64,000 nucleotides of DNA. It comes from Phaeosaccion multiseriatum. Taxonomy: Eukaryota; Ochrophyta, other classes. Positions 51,734 to 63,224 of this stretch are shown in pieces. A program made the position numbers and the translations under genes. The notes below the pieces were generated by a model. That model saw nothing but the letters and a program-made list of their open reading frames with translations, was not told the DNA's origin and searched no databases. The stretch is from contig OZ218950.1 in the NCBI GenBank assembly GCA_965112735.1, positions 2,666,001-2,730,000 of the forward strand. Reading direction: 5' to 3'. The number at the start of each line of letters is the position of its first letter. Positions within the stretch are counted from its first letter, which is position 1.

Positions 51734-54696
51734 ATGGCGGTTAAGAGACGAGCAAGTTCAAGGTTGGCGAGTGGCCAGGCCGGAAAACAAGAGGATGAAG
51801 GAGAAAGGGGAGGGAGAGGGAGAGCGGCGAAGGAGCCGAGAGTAGAGACAGAGGAGGAGGCAGGGGCTGGACAGGATGGGGATGAGGGGGGGAAGACGGA
51901 GGTGCTGAGCTATGCCGAGCAGAGGCTCGCGAAGATGCGCCAGAATGAGGAGATGCTCACCACGCTGGGCCTGGCAGGGCGGGAGAGCCTCGAGATGAAG
52001 AGGACCAGTGGCAGTGGCGGAAAGGCTTCGGGAAGAGGTCTTCGCGCACAGAGGACGGCCACCCGGCTTTTTCCTGCCAGAGCGAGTTCCAGATTGGCGG
52101 GGAAGACGCCCGAGATGGAGCCGGTGGATGATCCAGAGGCCATCGCCACAGGTTGGACCAGGATCCAGAAGTAAATGCTACCTCTCGTGTTCGCTGCTCT
52201 AAGCAATCCCCGTGACATTCCCCCCGCTTACTCAGGAACTTCGGTGCCCATCTACGGTAGGACACAGGAGCCTGCAGCCACCCGACTAAGCGAGGAGCCG
52301 GTGAGCCTCGAAGCACTCAACAGGTACAGCAGCCCCACTCGCAGGAGAAGCAGCAGCGAGGCAGCGAGTATGCTGCACACATCGCTGCAGCGTTTGTGCA
52401 GCGGCAGGAGCCGTAAGGCGGCAGTCAAAGGCGCCAAGCAGCAGGAGGGGGTGACCAGCGACCTCTCGAAGCTCGCCCTTGCGGAGAAGGATGTGGCCAA
52501 GGTCGTGAAGCAGAGAGCCTACTCCCTCGCCTTCCACCCCTCCTCGCACAAGCTGCTGTGCATGAGCGGGGATAAGATTGGCCATGTGGGCCTATGGGCG
52601 GTGGACGGGCTCCCCTCGGTGACAGATAAGGGGGCCGAGGAGGAGGAGGAGGAAGAGGAGGAAGGGGAAGATGGCGTGAGCCTATTCCGGCCGCATCTGG
52701 GAGCGGTATCACGTATTATTGTGGACCCCACCGATGACCACCGAGTTTACACATCCTCGTATGACGGCACAGTCCGATGCTTGCAAATCGACGCGTCTTC
52801 TTCTCCGTCTTCGTCGTCGCCTGCCAGACGCAGGAGGAGCAGCGGCGGTAGCAGCAGCAGCAGCAGTGGCAGTGGTGGTGGTGGTGGCGGTGATGGTGGT
52901 CAGTTCAATTTCGTCTGGGGCAACAACGCGGACGAGGACATTATCCTCACCCACTGCAGCATGACGCCCGATGCCAGCGCCCTGTTCGTTTCCGACGCGG
53001 CTGGGCAAGTCACCTGCCTCGACCCACGCACGCCGCGCAAGGCAGTGTGGACCACTACGCTCCACGAGCGCAAGGCCAACAGCGTCGATGTCAACCCAAC
53101 CGCACCCCACCTCCTCGCCACGGCATCACTCGACAGGACAGTGCGTCTGTGGGACACGCGCGTTTGGGGTAGTGGGGGTGGCGGGGGTCGCGCGGTGAAG
53201 CCTCTGGCGAACATCGCTCACCCCAAGTCGGTGAATGCGGCACACTGGTCCCCAACGGGGCAGTGGCTGCTATCGGTTGCGCAGGATGACGTTGTGTACA
53301 GGTTCAAGGATTTGGCTTCTGGGGAGGGGACTGCTGCCGTGGGCGAGAAGCCGGCATCCAAGCTGGCGCATTCGCTTGTGAGGCACAACAACCAGGTTAG
53401 TCGGTCAGTCGGTCAGTGAGTCAGTCGGTTGATCTCTCAGCCAGTCAGTCAGTCGGTCAGTCAAAGTATCAGTGGGTCACTGAGTCAGTGGGTTGGTCGG
53501 TCAGTCAATGTATGAGTCGGTCAGAGGGCCAGTCAGTCAGCCAGTCAGTCAGCCAGTCAGTCAGTCAGTCAGTCAGTCAGTCAGTCAGTCAGTCAATCAA
53601 TCAGTCAGTCAATCAATCAGTCATTCAGTCAGTCAGTCAGTCAGTCAGTCAGTCAGTCAGTCAGTCAGTCAGTCAGTCAGTCATTCAGTCATTCCGTCAG
53701 TCAGTCAGTCAGTCAGTCAGTCAGTCAGTCAGTCAGTCAGTCAGCCAGTCAGTCAGTCCGTGTCTCGTGCTCACACCTCCTGCTCCTCCCCCTCCTCCTC
53801 CTCCTCCACCTCCTCCATCTCCTCCTCCTCCTCCTCCACCTCCTCCATCTCCTCCTCCTCCTCCTCCCCTCGCAGACGGGCCGCTGGCTGACGAAGTTCC
53901 AAGTTGCCTGGGACCCGAAAGCGAGTGACGTGTGGGCGATTGGCAGCATGGAGAGGGGCCCCCGTCGCATGCAAATATGTCAGTGAAGCTCTCCATCCGT
54001 TGCTTGCTGCTCTGATTTGCTGCTGCTGCCGCTGTGAGCTCCGCTACTGCCTCTGATTCGCTGTGCTAAGGCTCTGTTTTATTTGGACGACTATTGTGAC
54101 GTGTGCTATTTCCCTCTTCCTTCCCTCCCTTCCTTCCTTCCTTCTTTCCCCTCCCTCTCCCCCTCTCTCTCCCTCTGTCTCTCTCCCTCCCTCCCTCCCT
54201 CTCCCCTCTCTCTCCCTCGTTCTCTCTTTCCCCCTCTCCCTCTGTCAGACGATTGCAAGTCCCCAAGGCCCGTCAGGGAGCTCATGAATGAGGAAGTCAT
54301 GGCAAGCGTGCAGAGCCTCGGTAAGGCCTGTTGTGCTTCATCCCCCGTCTCTCACCACTCTCTCTCTCTCTCACTCACTCACTCACTTACTTACTCAGTC
54401 ACTCTCTCTCTCACACTCACTCACTCTCTCACTTGCTCATTCACTCTCTCTCTCACTCTCTCACTCACTCACTTACTCACTCACTCACTCACTCACTCAC
54501 TTACTCACTCACTCACCCCCTCCCTCCCCCAACTAACTGTACTTGCTCTCCGCCCCGTACACACTCCTCACTTTGCGTCCCCACGACGCTTCCCTGCCCC
54601 CCTGCCCTTCTCCCCCCCTTGTCAGTGGCGTTTCATCCTACCCAGAATGTACTTGCCGGAGTCAACTCCTCAGGCCGGGTGCATGTCTTTCGATAG
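51734..54696 (+). CDS. WDR76: WDR76/CMR1-type WD40 protein, five exons
   Basis: Exons 51734-52170, 52261-53395, 53876-53978, 54249-54320 and 54626-54696 give 605 residues. The basic N-terminus (MAVKRRASSRLASG) and YAEQRLAKMRQNEEML precede WD40 blades: YSLAFHPSSHKLLCMSGDKIGHVGLW, FRPHLGAVSRIIVDPTD, VYTSSYDGTVRCLQID, DASALFVSDAAGQVTCLD, NPTAPHLLATASLDRTVRLWDTR and WSPTGQWLLSVAQDDVVYRF. The final exon reads VAFHPTQNVLAGVNSSGRVHVF. This order is typical of WDR76 and yeast Cmr1, chromatin-associated DNA-damage-response proteins. A Ser/Gly insertion sits in blade 3. The acceptor at 52260 was chosen because only it keeps the frame. Intron 2 consists of CAGT repeats that begin at the donor. Confidence 0.88.
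53396..53760 (+). repeat. CAGT repeat at the start of WDR76 intron 2
   Basis: About 360 bp of CAGT with CGGT, GAGT, AATC and CATT variants, beginning at the exon-intron junction CAG|GTTAGT. It is followed by CTCC repeats up to the CGCAG acceptor. Confidence 0.9.
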
Positions 54697-55352
54697 CCAG
54701 GGGAGCAGGAAAAAGGAGAGGCGAGGAGACCACACACAGGAAGGAAGGGAATGAATGAATGCCAGGTGGAAGTGTAGGAGAGGAGGAGAGGGAATTGACA
54801 CAGACGGAGCAAAGAGGAGAGAGAAAGGGAGAAAGAACATGTCAAGGTCGATGGGGTGGAGTCCGCAATCGCCCCTCTTCCTCGTAGCGTGTGTGTGGAT
54901 CTTCTGGTGACGCTGCTGCTGCTGCTGCTGCTGCTGTATCACCAACAGCTTCCCCTTCTCAGGCAGACCAAAGGGGTATAAAGTGTATTCATTGACTTAT
55001 GGGAATCAACCTCTAAAACATTGCGATACGGAAGAGGGGGGCGCAGCAGATCAAGCGGACGGGGGCGCTGAAAGGGCCCTGAAATTTGAAATTTGATATG
55101 TGCTTCTTACAAAACGCTACAAGGGAAGGGTGTGTGAAGTTGTGAAGGAAGCCGTCGACGAAAGGGTTGGGGTGAAGATGCGGCAAGTCAGCAGTGGTGG
55201 GCGTGGACAGAACCTCGCTTGATCGATCGTGTTGGGACTAGGCCTTGTAGGGCAACAACACAGACCAAGCAAGCGCTGTCGATCATGTTGGACTAGAGCA
55301 ATAGCACACGGATCAAGCCCTGGACTTGCACACCCCTCGCCGTCATCGTCAA
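54697..55352. other. Intergenic stretch
   Basis: Contains a CTG run ending in TGTATCACCAACAG at about 54911-54948, one copy of a dispersed word. No gene is recognised. Confidence 0.45.
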
Positions 55353-55615
55353 TCGGCTCCAGGCGAGGTTTCTCGGCCCCCCGATAAAGCAGAAGCCCGC
55401 GGCGGCCTGCGGCCGAAAGTAAGAAGCCTGCGGCTGGCCTGCGGCCAGAAGCCTGCAGAAAGTAGCGAAAAGCCTGCCAAGTCCCCCATTTTTCTCCCAG
55501 CCTGGCTGAGAAGCCTGAAGCCTGACCAGGCCACTGGCCTGCGGCCAGAAGCCTACGCTGGCCTGCGGCCAGAAACCCGAGCGCCTAAAGCCCGAGAAAC
55601 CTCGCCTGGAGCCGA
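55353..55615. mobile_element. Small element with perfect 24-bp terminal inverted repeats and GC-rich internal repeats
   Basis: The ends 55353-55376 and 55592-55615 are exact reverse complements (outer sequence TCGGCTCCAGGCGAGG). The interior is a tangle of GCCTGCGGCC and AGAAGCCTGC units that can fold extensively. Total length is about 263 bp, as in a MITE or a structured terminator. No clear target-site duplication was found by eye, so mobility is an inference. Confidence 0.6.
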
Positions 55616-55738
55616 CGTCAACAAAACTCTTTTTCACCGTTACAGAAATGAGCCCATAAGAAGAATTTTAATCAAACAGAAGCAATTCAAAAAAGGAGGA
55701 ACCCACAAGCAACGCTCAAAACTCACAACTCAACAGCC

Positions 55739-56819
55739 ATGGCTGAGCAAGAGGGAGGACAGCACACCGCGAACTACCTTGCGCTGGTCCCCGGCTTGAT
55801 GATGTTCGGGAAGTGCGAGGTGACACGGACGACGACTGAAAGAAAAAAAGTAGCGGAGAAAATCTATGTTGGAAACGGACTTTTCGTCTGCCATCAGGAG
55901 CGGGTTGAAGGCGTCCATCTTGTTGCCGGGCGTCGTGTCCGGCTCGCTGGAGTGGAAGACCGCCTTCAAATACGTTAAGGCGGTGGAGGAAGGCAAGAGC
56001 ATCACCACCGTCTTGGAGGAAGAGGTGAGCACGGAGGAGCAGGAAAAGTACGACCTCGAGATGGGCCAGGCGCGGTTCCATTGCGTTCACATGGCGGTGT
56101 GCTGCTTCTCCATCGAAGGCGAACCTGGCAACCCCAGGCACTTCATCCATGTGCCGATCAATATCTATAAACGCTCGGAGACCGCGGCAACCCTGGAGGA
56201 GGTGGCCTCGGGAACCAACCCTGTAAGGCTGGACGACTCGTTCAGGGGGCTAGGCTGGGGCGTCACGACCACCAGCGTTAGCACCATTGAGGAAGGGCTG
56301 GTCCCACGGCCCATCACTGTGCCCGCCCCCGCCATTGACTGCACGAAGGTTTACACGATCAGGAACTATGAGCACCACGACTACTTCTTGTCCCGGTGGA
56401 AGCAAGGCACATTGGCCTTGGGGTGCCTTATGTCGTAACTACCGCGGCCTCCGTGAGGTGGGCTGCAAGCGGCGGGAAGACAACGACGGCCAGCTGTGGA
56501 CGTTCTCTAATTACGTGAATAATGGACAGACGTTGTACTACGTCTCCAGCAAGATGCAACCCGAGGCGAGCATCGCCCAGTGGGGCACCAGCGGCAGCGA
56601 TTTCGGCACGTGGATGGGACCGGGGGTGGAAAAGCAGAGGTGGAGGCTTGAGAGCCAAGGAGGGGACGGCTGGAAGCTGTTCAGTGCCAGTCCGGGTCAC
56701 GAGGACTACTGCCTGGGCATGTGGGGCACACGGAAACACGATATGGGCCCCTTCAGAGGTAACCACTACCCGGACCAGGTTTGGGTGATTCAGGCCGTGG
56801 AAAAGAGTGTGAGGCCGTA
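55739..56819 (+). pseudogene. Beta-trefoil/lectin-like protein gene with two apparent frameshifts
   Basis: Coding-quality sequence runs through three frames. MAEQEGGQHTANYLALVPGL starts at 55739. A second frame from about 55866 carries SGSLEWKTAFKYVKAVEEG and RFHCVHMAVCCFSIEG. The frame changes again near 56415-56435, after KVYTIRNYEHHDYFLSRW, to DGQLWTFSNYVNNGQTLYY, EKQRWRLESQGGDGWKLFS and QVWVIQAVEKSVRP with a stop at 56819. The repeated QLW / QRW / QVW pattern is typical of ricin-type beta-trefoil or related lectin folds. No GT-AG intron repairs either shift. It is either a recent pseudogene or contains assembly errors. The exact family is uncertain. Confidence 0.5.
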
Positions 56820-57028
56820 GAAGTACTTCTTTTTTAGTCATATGGTACTAGTACTGGACAATATCTACTGATGAGCGATTATGGTGGGGCGATAGGTCTC
56901 ACTGGGTGGAAGTGGGTATTTGTGGCACACAGTATGGACCAGTAGCTAGTGCCTGTGTGTGTCTGCCCCTGCTGTGACAGGGGAAAATATGTAACACTAC
57001 GATATGTGGTATCACTACATCGTACGAT

Positions 57029-57038
57029 AATAAATAAA
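57029..57038 (+). terminator. Overlapping AATAAA polyadenylation signals
   Basis: AATAAATAAA about 210 nt after the stop of the lectin-like gene, fitting its 3' end. Confidence 0.5.
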
Positions 57039-57088
57039 AAATGGTTTTTTTTCACAAATTGTTGATACTCAAGCATGCACGGCTTACA

Positions 57089-57274
57089 CTAGTAGTCAAA
57101 AGCGCCTTCCATGTTACCCTTGCTGTTGCAAAACGCGCGGGCGCACATGTGGTCCACGAGGCTTCCACACGCTCTTTCGGATGGGCAGAGGAACAGCTTG
57201 ACTTGCGAGGGCTGAGTACAGCCATACGAGCATGTGAAGGCCACGTCTCCCGCTCTCAAGCCGCCCAGCCAACA
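57089..57274 (-). CDS. Orphan Cys-rich C-terminal exon
   Basis: A minus-strand open stretch ends at TAG 57089 and reads DVAFTCSYGCTQPSQVKLFLCPSE, ACGSLVDHMCARAFCNSKGN. Six Cys and one His in regular spacing look like a small zinc-binding or disulfide domain. Upstream on the same strand a different frame (57519-57256, starting MAKESGTGADES, with poly-Ala and Gly/Arg-rich parts) could be its partner, but no splice or frame joins them convincingly. It may be part of the helicase-bearing mobile element next to it. Confidence 0.35.
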   Translation of the reverse strand, partial: CWLGGLRAGDVAFTCSYGCTQPSQVKLFLCPSERACGSLVDHMCARAFCNSKGNMEGAFDY

Positions 57275-57574
57275 ACGGCAGCAGCGGCTGCATCAGAGGC
57301 AGCAGCAGCAGCAGCATCAGAAGCCGTAGCAGTACCAGTAGCAGTTCTCCTCCTCTTGGTCCCCCTCCCCCCACCCCTTCCTCCGCGTCCTTCTCCTGCA
57401 GCAGCAGCAGCAGCAGCAGCATTGCTACTGCCACCTCCCTCCTCGTCGTCCTCTGCACTGCTATCACCTCCACCCCCCTCCTTCGACTCGTCTGCACCGG
57501 TGCCACTTTCCTTCGCCATCGCCCGCTTCGCCTCCGCCTGCTGCTTGCTCCACTCCTAGCATTAAATTGGTAAT

Positions 57575-57830
57575 GTGAGCGACACCGTGCAAAACGCGCA
57601 AGAACTGGACGAGGACGACGACCTTGTCGTGGCCTTTGGCTCGGGAGAGGGCAACGTAGAGTTGTCAATGGGAGAAGGCGTCGCCTCGTAGGTCAATGCC
57701 ATGCGGCGTCTGTCCTCGGGCCTTAATTCATGGTGTTGCGGATGAAGTGAACGCCGCGGCTGCCCACTTTGACACGAGGCGCAAGGGTGCAAGCCACACA
57801 CAACGCCACTAATGCTGCGTACCCGAACTA
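57575..57830 (-). pseudogene. Decayed PIF1/Helitron-type DNA helicase C-terminus
   Basis: On the minus strand the series VHFIRNTMN, KARGQTPHGIDLRGDAFSH and QLYVALSRAKGHDKVVVLVQ reproduces the last motifs of PIF1-family helicases (NKAQGQT...VGIDL...HGQLYVALSR). The reading frame is broken by a shift before KARGQ and by an in-frame stop after FSH. Only this C-terminal fragment is present. PIF1-like helicases occur both in nuclei and in Helitron transposons. A relic next to other mobile DNA suggests the latter. Confidence 0.6.
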
Positions 57831-58166
57831 CCCCACCTACCCTCACTACCACGCCATGTTGCTATAAATACGATGATGAAATATACACACGAACGGACGG
57901 ACGGACGCCCCTGTCAGATGAATGTCCTTTTGTCCTCCCCCTTTATCTTCCCCACACCGGTGTCCTTTCCCTTCCCCTTCGGCCCCAGCGTCTTTGAGCT
58001 CTCTCTCTCTCTCTTGTCTCCCTTTCTCTCTGTCCTCCCTCCCCCTTCGTTTCTCTCTCTCCCTCTCTTCTCCATCTCTCTGTCATCTATCGATGACCCA
58101 CACATGCGGCTCGTTCCTATGCAAATACACAGACGAAGACGAACAGACCACCCCTCCTTGTCCCCC
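57831..58166. other. 3' flank of the DEAD-box gene
   Basis: CT-rich sequence with no gene. It includes GACGGACGGACG near 57895. Confidence 0.4.
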
Positions 58167-58638
58167 TCACTCCTTCTTCCCTCCCTTGCCCCCAGCCTCC
58201 TTGAGCTGCCGGTCGATGACCCAAAGCTTGTTGCGATGCACATCCGCCTCCAGAAACTCAATGCCCCCAAGCTTGTTGGCGAACTTGCTCATGACGAACT
58301 TGGTGTCCGGAGTTGCTAAATTCACCACGATACCCGGCCTGCCTGCCCTCCCACACCTTCCGAGGAGATGAGATTGAAAGGAAAGGAAATGAAGGAAGGA
58401 AGGAAGGAGGTCGGGATGGGGGTGAGGAGAAAGGAGGACAGAGGACAGATTCGTGGGGGGGGGGGGGGGGGTGAGAGAGAGGGGTGGGGGGGGGGTTGGC
58501 GATAGAAAAGGATGGAAGAGATTTCGTGTATGTAGTCGAGAGAGAAGAGGGGGAGAGAGTGCGAAGAGACAGAGAGAGAGGGACAGAGAGAGAGAGAGGG
58601 ACAGAGAGATAAGGAGAGACAGGGAGAGATAGAAAGAG

Positions 58639-58699
<61 letters not shown>

Positions 58700-58755
58700 G
58701 CCAGACAGATAGAGAGAGAGACAAGAGACAGAGAGAGAAAGAGAGAAAGAGAGAC

Positions 58756-58786
<31 letters not shown>

Positions 58787-61700
58787 AAGAGAGAACGGGA
58801 GAAACGTAGGGCCTGACATGGATAATGCGTGTGGTGCTCATGTTGGTTATCCTCTTACCTGCCCGCCCTATGCACATAGTGGTCGGCATCTGTGGGCAAA
58901 TCGTAGTTGACGACGTGTGTGAGTTGAGGGACGTCGAGGCCACGAGCTGCCATCTCTGTCGTCACCAGCATACCCAAGCGGTTGCTGGCCAGCCTGTTGG
59001 GGTATATATGTCAGTGAAAAGATAGAATGGATGGACAACGTGGATGGGTGATCAATGACAGAATGGATGGATAAAAGACAATGAAAGAGTTGTACAGGCA
59101 CAGAGGCGAGAGGGGGGGGGAAGAGGGATAAAGGAAAAAAGAGAGAGGGGAGAGAGGAGAGAGGGGGGAGAGGAGAAGGGGAGAGACAGAGAGAGGAGAG
59201 AACCTTTTCATGACCTCAGCGCGGTTTTCATACCCGTCCACAAGCAAACACCTACACACACACGTACGCACACACACATAACACGCACGCAACACACACA
59301 CACCTTTACACACGCACACACACACACCTTTACACACGCACACACATACACACACACACGAATCATTACCTCTTCATGATCTCCGCTCGGTCCTCCTTGC
59401 TGCTGTCTCCGCTCAGAGGGGCGGCGATGATGTTAACGAGCTCAAGCTTCTCTGTCAGCCAGTTCACCTGAGGGGGGAGGGGAGGAGTTGAGGCATGGAT
59501 GGTAGCCTATTGAAGCCCCAGGGAACACAAGTGGAGGAAGAGAAAATAAACGCCGCCCAGATCCCTCCCCCTCCTCCTCCTCCTCCTCCTCCTCCTCCTC
59601 CTCCTCCTCCTCCTCCTCCCCCTCCTCCTCCCTCCCCTCTCCTGACCTGGTAAGGGTCGTTCACGAAGACCATGACGCACTCCGGGAACGGCCTTGTGTT
59701 CATCACCCTTCGCAGACTCTCGAACTTCTTCACCTGGACGGCGGTGGGTACAGGCAGGGGGGAGGGGGGGGGGTAAGAGGGGAAGAGGGGGAGGGAGGGG
59801 ATATAGAGAGGGTGGAGGAGATGGAGAGAGAAGAGAGGAAGGTGAAAATCCACAGAGAGCGAAGGTGTCACTCCATGCAGGCAGGCTCTCTCTCGCGCCC
59901 CCCCCTCCCCTCTCTCTCGCTCCCTCTATGTATGTGTATGTATGTATGTGAGTATGTGTGTATGTGTGCATGTATGTGTGCATGTATGTATGTATGTATG
60001 TATGTATGTCTGTGTGTATGTATGTATATATGTATGTATATATGTATGTATGTATATATGTATGTATGTATGTGTGTATGTATATATGTATGTGTGTATG
60101 TACATATGTATGTGTGTGTGTATGTATTTATGTATGTGTGTGTGTGTTGCTCACCTTCGGGGCGGTGAGAATGCAATGTTTGATGCTGCTGGGAAGCACC
60201 TGTGCCCCTGCTCTGAGCACCCCTCCCTTCTCCACCTCCCCAGACACGAACTCAAAGTCCTCCTTCATGTATTGCTCGCTGCCCGTCTTGACGCGAGCGG
60301 ATTTGCCTGAAGGAGGGGCGGGGAAGGGAGGAGAGGGGAGGGGAGAGGAGGGGAGGGGTGGGGAGGGGAGGGGAGGGGAGGGAGGGGAGTGAGAGGAGTG
60401 AGAGGAGGGGAGGGGAAGGGAGGAGAGGGGAGGAGAGAGGAGGGGAGGGGAGGGGAGGGGAGAGGAGGGGAGGGGAGGGGAGTGAGAGGAGTGAGAGGAG
60501 GGGAGGGGAAGGGAGGAGAGGGGAGTAGAGAGGAGGGGAGGGGAGGGGAGGGGAGGGGAGGGGAGGGGAGGGGAGGGGAGGGGAGGGGAGGGGAGGGGAG
60601 GGGAGTGAGAGGAGGGGGGACGGGGGAGGGGAGGGGAGGGGAGGGAGGGGAGTGAGAGGACGGGGGACGGGGGAGGGGAGGGGAGAGGGGGAGAGGCCGC
60701 AAAGAGAGGGAGGGAGGGGGGCGAGAGAGCAACACGCATAGAGAGGGAGCGAGAGAGCAGCAGAGCAATGAGTGGGGATGAGATGACACCGCTGAAATGA
60801 AAAGCAGAGGATCAAGATGAAAGCGCTCAAAGCTGACCGTCAACGTCGCCGACACCTTCTCCTCCTCCTTGCCCTTCTCCTTCTCCTTCTCCTTCTCCTT
60901 CTCCTTCTCCTCCTCCTACCCCGCCCCTCCTGTCCACATACCCTCCTCCTTTGTAACGGTACTTTTGTAACGGTACTTTTGTAACGGTCCTTGCTGCTTT
61001 CCTTCCCTTTGCCCGATATATTCCTCCAATCCTTCCTTTCCCTTTCATCCCTGAAACCGACATATCTACTCCTCCGTCCCCCTCCTCTCGTATCCTCTCC
61101 CGTGCGTAGCCCGTACATGCACACATACATCCCTCACGTTACGTATCCCCTTAAGTTACCCCTAACGTAAGAGTGTGTAAGTACGTACGCACGCACGTAC
61201 GTACCTGTGGCCGATGCAAAGATGGTCTGTCGATATCTGGGGCCCTGACACGCGTCCACCACTGCCGCAATCTCCCGGTCATAGGGGGCCTGCAACAACA
61301 CGTCCACCTCATCCAAGACGAGGTGCTTCACTGACTTAAGACGGATGCGGCGCTTCTCCAGGGCAAGCTCTCCGATGCGTCCGGGAGTGCCCACGAGGAT
61401 TTGGGGCTTATCGCGGCGGAGGCGTTCGATTTGGCGGACGACATTGGCGCCTCCAAACACCTTCTGGCTGCGGAGCCCAGTGCCTGTTTGTGTGTTGGTG
61501 GGGGGGGGGTTGGGGGGGTAGGGGGAGGGGGAGGGGAGGGGAGGGGGAGGGGTACGGGGGAGGGAAGGGGGGCGAGGGGGATAGTCAGAGTGACGTGGAA
61601 GAGAGGGAGGGAGAGAGTCAAGCTGACTCGGTGGGTGATGAGGAGGTTGTCCGTAAGTATCCCCTCCCTCCCTCCCTCAATCCCTCCCTCCTTCCTTCCC

Positions 61701-63159
61701 TCCCTCTCTCCCTCCCTCCCTCCCTTCCTCCCCTCGTTCCTTCCCCCCCCTCCTTCCCTCCTCCCTGCCCGTGCCTTCTCACCATCGATAAGCCTTGCAC
61801 ACACATCCTCCGTCTGCGAAGCAAGCTCCCTCCCCGGGGCGATGATCACCGCCTGCATGATTCAGTTTCAGTTCCAGTTAGATCCATGCAGTTTCAGTTC
61901 CAGTTAGATCCGTGTCCCTCATTTCAACTATAGTAGAGAGACCTTGAATCAGGACTGTTCGGGGAAAGGAATCGGTCTTAAGATTGCACTCCTCCTGCCC
62001 TACCCTCGGGGAACAATTCAGGCTCAACTCAAAAAGGGGAATGGGTCTTGGTATTGGGTACCCAATGCCAAACAAGAGCAGTGTAGATCAGTGTTCCCCC
62101 CCCCCAAAAAGAGACATGACCGACCCACACACCGAACCCAATGCCGATGCCCAATACCGATACCCAATGTCCAATAAAGGTACCTAATATCCAGTACCCA
62201 ATACCGATGCCCAATACTAGGCACTGCACTCTCTCCCAGGCACAGTAAAAACAAACTGCAAACTGACCTGCACGTTGGAGCTTTCCGGGTCGAGCTGCAT
62301 GATGACGGGCAGCAAAAAGGCGAGCGTCTTCCCCGAGCCCGTATGCGCATGAATGATAACATCCTTCGCCTCACCCCCCTCCTTCAGCACCCCCAGGGTG
62401 GCATTCAAGGCCCCTGCCTGGACGAAAGTTGGATCCTGGACACCCATTGCCTCCATGTTCTCCAGCACCACGTCCTTATCCACTCCAAGGTCTTTGAAGG
62501 AAGCTCCCTTGTACGGTTCGGCAGGTTCAATGTCGTCGATACTCAGCGTCTCCACATACGTCACGGTGAATTTGTCATCATCCCTCTCCTCCCCTACTCG
62601 CATGTCTCGCTGCTGCGGCTGCGACGCGCCCCCCTTGGTCTTGCTCTTCCTGCCGCCCTGATCCGTCTCCACCCTCCCCTCTCCATCCTTCTGCGCCTTC
62701 TCCGCACGGGCAAGGGCATCGCGCATCTTCCTCTCCCTCACCACCTCTCCACTCGCTCCTCTCCCCAACGCTTCATCCGCCTCAACCCCTTCGTCCTCCC
62801 ACTCTTCCTCCTCACCCCCACCGGCCCCCGGCCTCCGTAGCCGGAAGCCCCCTTGCTCTGCCTCCTTCACCACCGCCGCCATCTCCCTACTTTTCATCCT
62901 TCTCATCTGCTCCTCCTCCGTCAATTCCTGTCCGTCCTCCCCCCTCTCGATAATGTCCAAACCCCTCTCCTCAGCCTCGTCCTCCTCGGTGCCGGTGCCC
63001 CACTTGATGCGTTGCTCTCTCTCCAACGCCCTCTGAAGAGCCTCCACGTCATACAAGTCTTCTCCCTCTCTTAGCACCTCCTCTCCCTCAGGCACTATCA
63101 TCAAGTCTTCTTCATCGTCGTCGTAATAGTCAACCTCCGTCCGCTTCTTCCTCTGAAAG

Positions 63160-63224
<65 letters not shown>

